From: an uncultured Clostridia bacterium
Lineage (GTDB): Bacteria > Bacillota > Clostridia > Oscillospirales > Acutalibacteraceae
DNA: 64,000 nucleotides
Assembly: GCA_947627725.1 (NCBI GenBank)
Contig: CANQXE010000003.1
Coordinates: forward strand, 89,000 to 152,999
Reading direction: 5' to 3'
The notes beneath the pieces were generated by a model. It was not told where the DNA came from and made no database searches. It saw nothing but the letters and a program-made list of their open reading frames with translations. Shown here piece by piece: positions 60,741 to 64,000 of the stretch (position 1 is its first letter; the number at the start of each line of letters is the position of its first letter). The position numbers and the translations under genes were made by a program.

Positions 60741-60778
60741 TACAATTAAATTATAATCTTTTATTTATCCGTTGTCAA
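60741..60778 (-). promoter_or_regulatory. Promoter and OhrR-type operator of the gpx operon
   Basis: On the minus strand TTGACA (60778-60773), exactly 17 bp, TATAAT (60755-60750). The plus strand reads TACAATTAAATTATAA at 60741, which resembles the B. subtilis OhrR box TACAATTAAATTGTA, and it covers the -10. A repeat of AATTTAATTG..CAATTAAATT (about 60728-60752) makes it palindromic. Binding of the OhrR-like protein would block transcription. Confidence 0.85.
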
Positions 60779-60827
60779 TAGTATTGACCAAATTTTTCCT
60801 TTAATTCTTATTAAAAAAATTTGAGTT

Positions 60828-60877
60828 AAAATAAAACAGGCTGCCTCCGTCATTTTTAAACGGAAACAGCCTGCTTT
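60828..60877 (-). terminator. Terminator after the 60887-61894 gene
   Basis: CAGGCTG (60837-60843) pairs with CAGCCTG (60867-60873), with an inner ACGG/CCGT helix, and T's follow on the minus strand (TTTTATTTTAAC). It separates this gene from the gpx promoter. Confidence 0.8.
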
Positions 60878-60886
60878 TAAATCCGA

Positions 60887-61894
60887 TTAATTTTCTTTTT
60901 TGCTCTTTTTGCCATTTACACAACCGAGGATAACACAGATAACGCCAATGGTGAAAAGTGATGCGAAAATAATAAGCAGAAGCTTTGCCTGCTGTGACAT
61001 ACCCTGTTTTACTGCGGCTGTACTTTCTGCTTTATATTCTTCATGAGATTCGTTAATTATGTTGCTTTCAGCAGCATCCTCGGCGTTTACACTTTCAAAT
61101 TCCTTTTCTTTTGTGTAATTCTGTGAGCCGGAATATTTAGTTGTTTCATTTTGTGATGTGCCGTACGCTTTCCCTGTACCTGAAAATTTCGTACTGCTTT
61201 CCTTTACAGCTTTTTCGGTTTTTGATTTTGCAATCGTTTCCTTTTTTGACGTCTCTTTTTTTGTTTTCGCTTTCGCCGTTGTAGATTCTTTTGTGGCTTT
61301 TTGAGCAGTTGCCCTTACGGAAGTCGGAACATACATATCAAGGTTTATCCCATTAAACAGGTTATAATTACAGTTTAATCCGCAATAGTATTCACAGCTT
61401 ATTGAATTGTTGAGACGTCTGTCATCAGTGTTTTTCAGCTTTAGAGCAACGTAAACACCTCCGCCCTGCTTTTTACACGACGCCTCGTTAAAATTATAGT
61501 AAACATCAAACGCGTCAAGTGAGTTTTTACTCGGGCTGTTAATTAATCCGTCCTTGTCCACCTGAAAGAAATATGTATTCTTCTCATTTTTAACAGTAAA
61601 ACCCAGAGTAATATTTTCCTTGCTGTTTACGTCTATCCTGTAATCTGTAAATCTAATAAACAGATAAAAACAACCCTCATCCTTATCTGCTATGTATTTT
61701 AAAAAGCCTTTAAAATAATCGTCGTCATTATACTGAATAACATTTCCCTTATCTATCCAGTAAAGCTCGTCCTCCACCAAATCGGTATTGACAGCGAGAG
61801 CGGAAAAAGGAACGGAAATAATTAACAGAAAAATAATAAAAGGAGTGATTTTTCCGAAAAGCCCGGCGCGAAACCGCTCCATTTTGCTTTTCAT
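60887..61894 (-). CDS. Secreted membrane-anchored protein, Thr/Lys/Ser-rich stalk
   Basis: A 335-residue protein of unknown function. Residues about 13-35 are a signal peptide (ITPFIIFLLIISVPFSALA). The mature N-terminal domain (about 36-200) is beta-rich with paired Cys. A low-complexity K/T/S/E stalk follows (KATKESTTAKAKTKKETS), and near the C-terminus is a membrane helix (LLLIIFASLFTIGVICVIL) and a basic tail. Hence it is anchored with its domain outside. ATG 61894 follows AAAGGA by 8 nt. No family recognised. Confidence 0.78.
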   Translation of the reverse strand: MKSKMERFRAGLFGKITPFIIFLLIISVPFSALAVNTDLVEDELYWIDKGNVIQYNDDDYFKGFLKYIADKDEGCFYLFIRFTDYRIDVNSKENITLGFTVKNEKNTYFFQVDKDGLINSPSKNSLDAFDVYYNFNEASCKKQGGGVYVALKLKNTDDRRLNNSISCEYYCGLNCNYNLFNGINLDMYVPTSVRATAQKATKESTTAKAKTKKETSKKETIAKSKTEKAVKESSTKFSGTGKAYGTSQNETTKYSGSQNYTKEKEFESVNAEDAAESNIINESHEEYKAESTAAVKQGMSQQAKLLLIIFASLFTIGVICVILGCVNGKKSKKEN

Positions 61895-62045
61895 CAAATC
61901 ATTCCTTTCGACAAATTTCTACAAAAATCTATATTTAATTATAAACATTTTTTCGGGTTTGTCAATATAAAATTATCTATATTTAAAATTCCCTGTCCAT
62001 TTACCGCAATGTGAAAAAGAGAATTGTTTAGCGTTAAGTATTTTA

Positions 62046-62564
62046 TCAAATTAATTGATAAATAAATGATTTTATTTGATGATTTTTTCCTGCTATATTA
62101 AGAGTGTTTTCATCCGTGGAAACACCACCCATTTTTTCGTAGAAACGTATCGCACTAACATTTTGTTTAAAACAGCCAACATATAATTTCTTTTTCCCTT
62201 TTTGCTTCAAATATAAATATGTATGTTTAAATAAGTGGCTGCCGATACCCATTCTTTTCATATTTGGTCTTACATAAATCTCCCGAATTTCGCAGTCAAT
62301 TTCCGTATCTTCATAAACCGCGTTGTCATAATCATAGAATCTGCAAAAACCTACGATTTCATTTTCTGTTTCTGCGATAAATACTGTATTTAAAGAATAT
62401 ACGCTTTTGTAGTTATTCATTTGATCAGATAAAGACATGGAATTTAAATATTTATCGTCTATTATTCCTTTATATGCGGTCTGCCAGCCCATTACCTTTA
62501 TTTCGGCAATAGCTTCTATATCACTATGTTTGGCTTTTCTGATTTTAATATTTTTACTTTTCAT
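62046..62564 (-). CDS. GNAT-family N-acetyltransferase
   Basis: A 172-residue GNAT fold acetyltransferase. Motif A (RPNMKRMGIGSHLFKH) and motif B (NVSAIRFYEKMGG) are both present, and the acceptor-site face is KVMGWQTAYKGIIDD. Such genes may acetylate small molecules or protein N-termini; the substrate is not predictable. Start ATG 62564. Flanking genes do not share a function. Confidence 0.88.
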   Translation of the reverse strand: MKSKNIKIRKAKHSDIEAIAEIKVMGWQTAYKGIIDDKYLNSMSLSDQMNNYKSVYSLNTVFIAETENEIVGFCRFYDYDNAVYEDTEIDCEIREIYVRPNMKRMGIGSHLFKHTYLYLKQKGKKKLYVGCFKQNVSAIRFYEKMGGVSTDENTLNIAGKNHQIKSFIYQLI

Positions 62565-62846
62565 ATATATCTTTTATAAGTTTATTGCTTTTTGTAAACA
62601 ACATAAATAGTACAACAAAAATATTTTATGGTTGAATGTAACTGTTTTTTATGACACTGCTATACTGGAAGCAATACTTGTTATTACAGCAACCAATGCA
62701 ACAATCAAGGACATAACATATATACATATGGCAGTAAATGTTAATTTGTGGGAACTTTTAATATCTTTTATGTCCTTTTTTATTTTGCCGTTTTCACCAT
62801 TAAAAAGTTTTGTATGCAATATGTTTCAAACATTAAATACATATTA
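62565..62846. other. AT-rich intergenic region without a supportable gene
   Basis: An 85-codon open frame on the plus strand (from TTG 62632) has no ribosome binding site and ends overlapping the convergent mraY-like gene, so it is not called. Nothing else is visible except the promoter of the GNAT gene, which must lie nearby. Confidence 0.6.
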
Positions 62847-63803
62847 CTATTTGCAAATGATAAATTGTATTGTTGAAATAAACACTTGAATTATACAAAA
62901 CCTAACCAAAACCTGTGTATCAGACCACCCATGATTTTTTCTCATTTCATCATGAATAGGAGTACGAATATTTTTCAATACTTCTATCTTTAGAAATCTT
63001 TTTAGAAAAATTTTAATTAATCCTGCAATACCATCAACAAGCAATACGGCAGACAACAGTAAATAGCTTATTGGATGCGATGATTTTAAAATCATTAATA
63101 CAATAATCAACCCAATAGGTCTCGAACCTGCATCTCCCATAAGTTGTGAACTGGGACTTGAATTAAAGCATAAATACGAAATTAAAATCCCAACCATAAT
63201 AAAGCTATAAACAGTATATTGATTACCGATTTGGCTGAAAAATATTAAAGATATGCTTAAAAGAGTGATTGTGCTTAAAGAGCCGCATAAGCCATCCACA
63301 CCGTCTGAGCAATTAGTAACATTAATACCAACCCAAAACAATATGGTAGAAAGCGCAATATACAAAATAGGGTGTATATAGATTTTATAATCAAGTATCA
63401 TAATTGTAGTAGGGTTGTTATAAACAAAGACTATAGATATAACAACACAAACTATAAAGTCAATGAAGCCTTTTTTATAATCAGACCAAGGGGTATCAGA
63501 TGCATCATCGAGATATCCGCTCAGCATTTCAAGAAAGATTAAAATATTATAAAATATTAATTCTTTGGTGGCAGGTATTAAGAAAACGGAGCAAAGAACG
63601 AAAGTGCTTATCATTACTAAGCCTGTCCCTCTTATTTTTCCTTTAGATACTTCTCCGTTTACTGCAAATTCTCTGCCTTTATCTTTAGGCAGAAATGGTA
63701 ATTTTAATTTCAACAATATAAAGCAAACAACAAATGCAGATACAAATGCAATGGCAATATATTGCTGTGTATTTGTAATACCATTGAAAAAATAATACAA
63801 CAT
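62847..63803 (-). CDS. Orphan MraY/WecA-family phospho-sugar transferase
   Basis: A 318-residue integral membrane glycosyltransferase of family 4 that moves a sugar-phosphate from UDP to undecaprenyl phosphate. Conserved motifs: KGKIRGTGLVM, SGYLDDASD (the DD metal site), NVTNCSDGVDGLC, QLMGDAGSRPIG, and the C-terminal TPIHDEMRKNHGWSDTQVLVRF, which corresponds to the MraY histidine motif. About ten helices. It resembles MraY more than WecA, but it stands outside a mur/dcw cluster. It may be a second lipid I synthase or a capsule/teichoic initiator. The gene is AT-rich. Confidence 0.88.
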   Translation of the reverse strand: MLYYFFNGITNTQQYIAIAFVSAFVVCFILLKLKLPFLPKDKGREFAVNGEVSKGKIRGTGLVMISTFVLCSVFLIPATKELIFYNILIFLEMLSGYLDDASDTPWSDYKKGFIDFIVCVVISIVFVYNNPTTIMILDYKIYIHPILYIALSTILFWVGINVTNCSDGVDGLCGSLSTITLLSISLIFFSQIGNQYTVYSFIMVGILISYLCFNSSPSSQLMGDAGSRPIGLIIVLMILKSSHPISYLLLSAVLLVDGIAGLIKIFLKRFLKIEVLKNIRTPIHDEMRKNHGWSDTQVLVRFCIIQVFISTIQFIICK

Positions 63804-64000
63804 TTTTTACATCCTAACCTAATTTTTTATAAAAATTATTTCATACATTTGCTTTATAGTGAATCTGAAATAAACAAATTCCGAAAGTTTTGATATAACC
63901 GATTTTTCAGGCGTTGCAACTATTCGAACTCGACAACTACTAATCAATTTTGTTTAGAGATTATTATTTGTCGTGTATGTAGGTCTTTTGATTATTTGAT
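63804..64000. other. Right-edge intergenic region
   Basis: AT-rich sequence upstream of the mraY-like gene. A short GC-richer block (TTCAGGCGTTGCAACTATTC region, about 63907-63930) was checked for a tRNA 3' end and did not fit. No gene seen. Confidence 0.5.

Noticed and set aside
62632..62889. Plus-strand 85-codon ORF with a hydrophobic protein
   Set aside because: TTG start without a ribosome binding site, and its end overlaps the well-supported mraY-like gene on the other strand.
63900..63960. TTCGAACTC-like sequence near the right edge as a possible tRNA
   Set aside because: Read on the minus strand the T-loop does not close (G53 would pair with A61) and no acceptor or anticodon arm can be found.
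1..64000. CRISPR arrays, prophage, integrases and IS transposases
   Set aside because: No regularly spaced repeats and no transposase, integrase or phage structural protein was found in any frame.

Overview
The window looks like chromosomal DNA of a low-to-mid GC Clostridia member, most likely a gut Oscillospirales/Ruminococcaceae-type Firmicute. The reasons are strong GGAGG ribosome binding sites with several TTG/GTG starts, a T-box leader on a complete trp operon, a DnaD/DnaI-type primosome pair, a DUF951 gene beside prfA, large clostridial surface proteins with Ig-like and InlB-type repeats, an ECF sigma/anti-sigma pair, and an agr-type cyclic-peptide quorum-sensing locus. No rRNA operon, CRISPR array, transposase or phage gene was seen. 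All statements rest on reading the sequence; no database search was run.

Layout. 1-3933 (-): the N-terminal part of a very large secreted Ig-like protein that runs off the left edge. 4.2-10.8 kb (-): CsoR-type repressor, O-acetylhomoserine sulfhydrylase, an AP-superfamily phosphomutase of the 'proposed homoserine kinase' type, and single-chain PurL. 11.1-13.0 kb (+): a PAS-only protein, a broken small gene and an orphan DUF2185/Imm33-like immunity gene. 13.2-17.6 kb: stand-alone PduL phosphotransacylase diverging from a family-4 uracil-DNA glycosylase, then a two-component system. 17.8-19.7 kb (-): a membrane-anchored unknown protein and tRNA-Gly(GCC). 19.8-22.4 kb (+): DnaD-like and DnaC/DnaI-like primosome proteins and an HdeD-like membrane protein. 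22.4-28.7 kb: S1-domain protein (-), then DUF951, prfA, a Sua5-CoaE fusion, M18 aminopeptidase and asparaginase (+). 28.7-35.4 kb (+): T-box and trpEGDCFBA. 35.4-43.0 kb (-): an ECF sigma factor with a 1052-residue putative anti-sigma/InlB-repeat receptor, and a GntR-controlled ABC transporter. 43.1-48.2 kb: VanW lipoprotein and GlmU (-), pyruvate phosphate dikinase (+).

48.2-51.6 kb holds the agr system: agrB and a 50-residue agrD (-), divergent from an HTH regulator, a LytTR response regulator and an AgrC-like kinase (+). The agrD gene is short but clear (two adjacent cysteines followed by a YQPKAP motif). 51.6-53.6 kb (-) carries two tandem ATP-grasp ligases with a small membrane protein. 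53.7-58.8 kb: stand-alone AICAR formyltransferase, YgjV-like protein with an apparent AUU start, a Cys-rich small protein (+), then CTP synthase and DUF1846 (-). 59.0-60.8 kb (-) is a peroxide-response operon (glutathione peroxidase, TSCPD protein, flavodoxin, OhrR-type regulator) whose consensus promoter is overlapped by an OhrR-box-like sequence. 60.9-63.8 kb (-): a secreted Thr/Lys-rich membrane protein, a GNAT acetyltransferase and an orphan MraY-family transferase.

The candidates that most repay a second look are the agr locus with its leader hairpin and paired promoters, the sigma factor coupled to an InlB-repeat receptor, the tandem ATP-grasp operon, the Sua5-CoaE fusion and the self-contained OhrR/GPx regulon.
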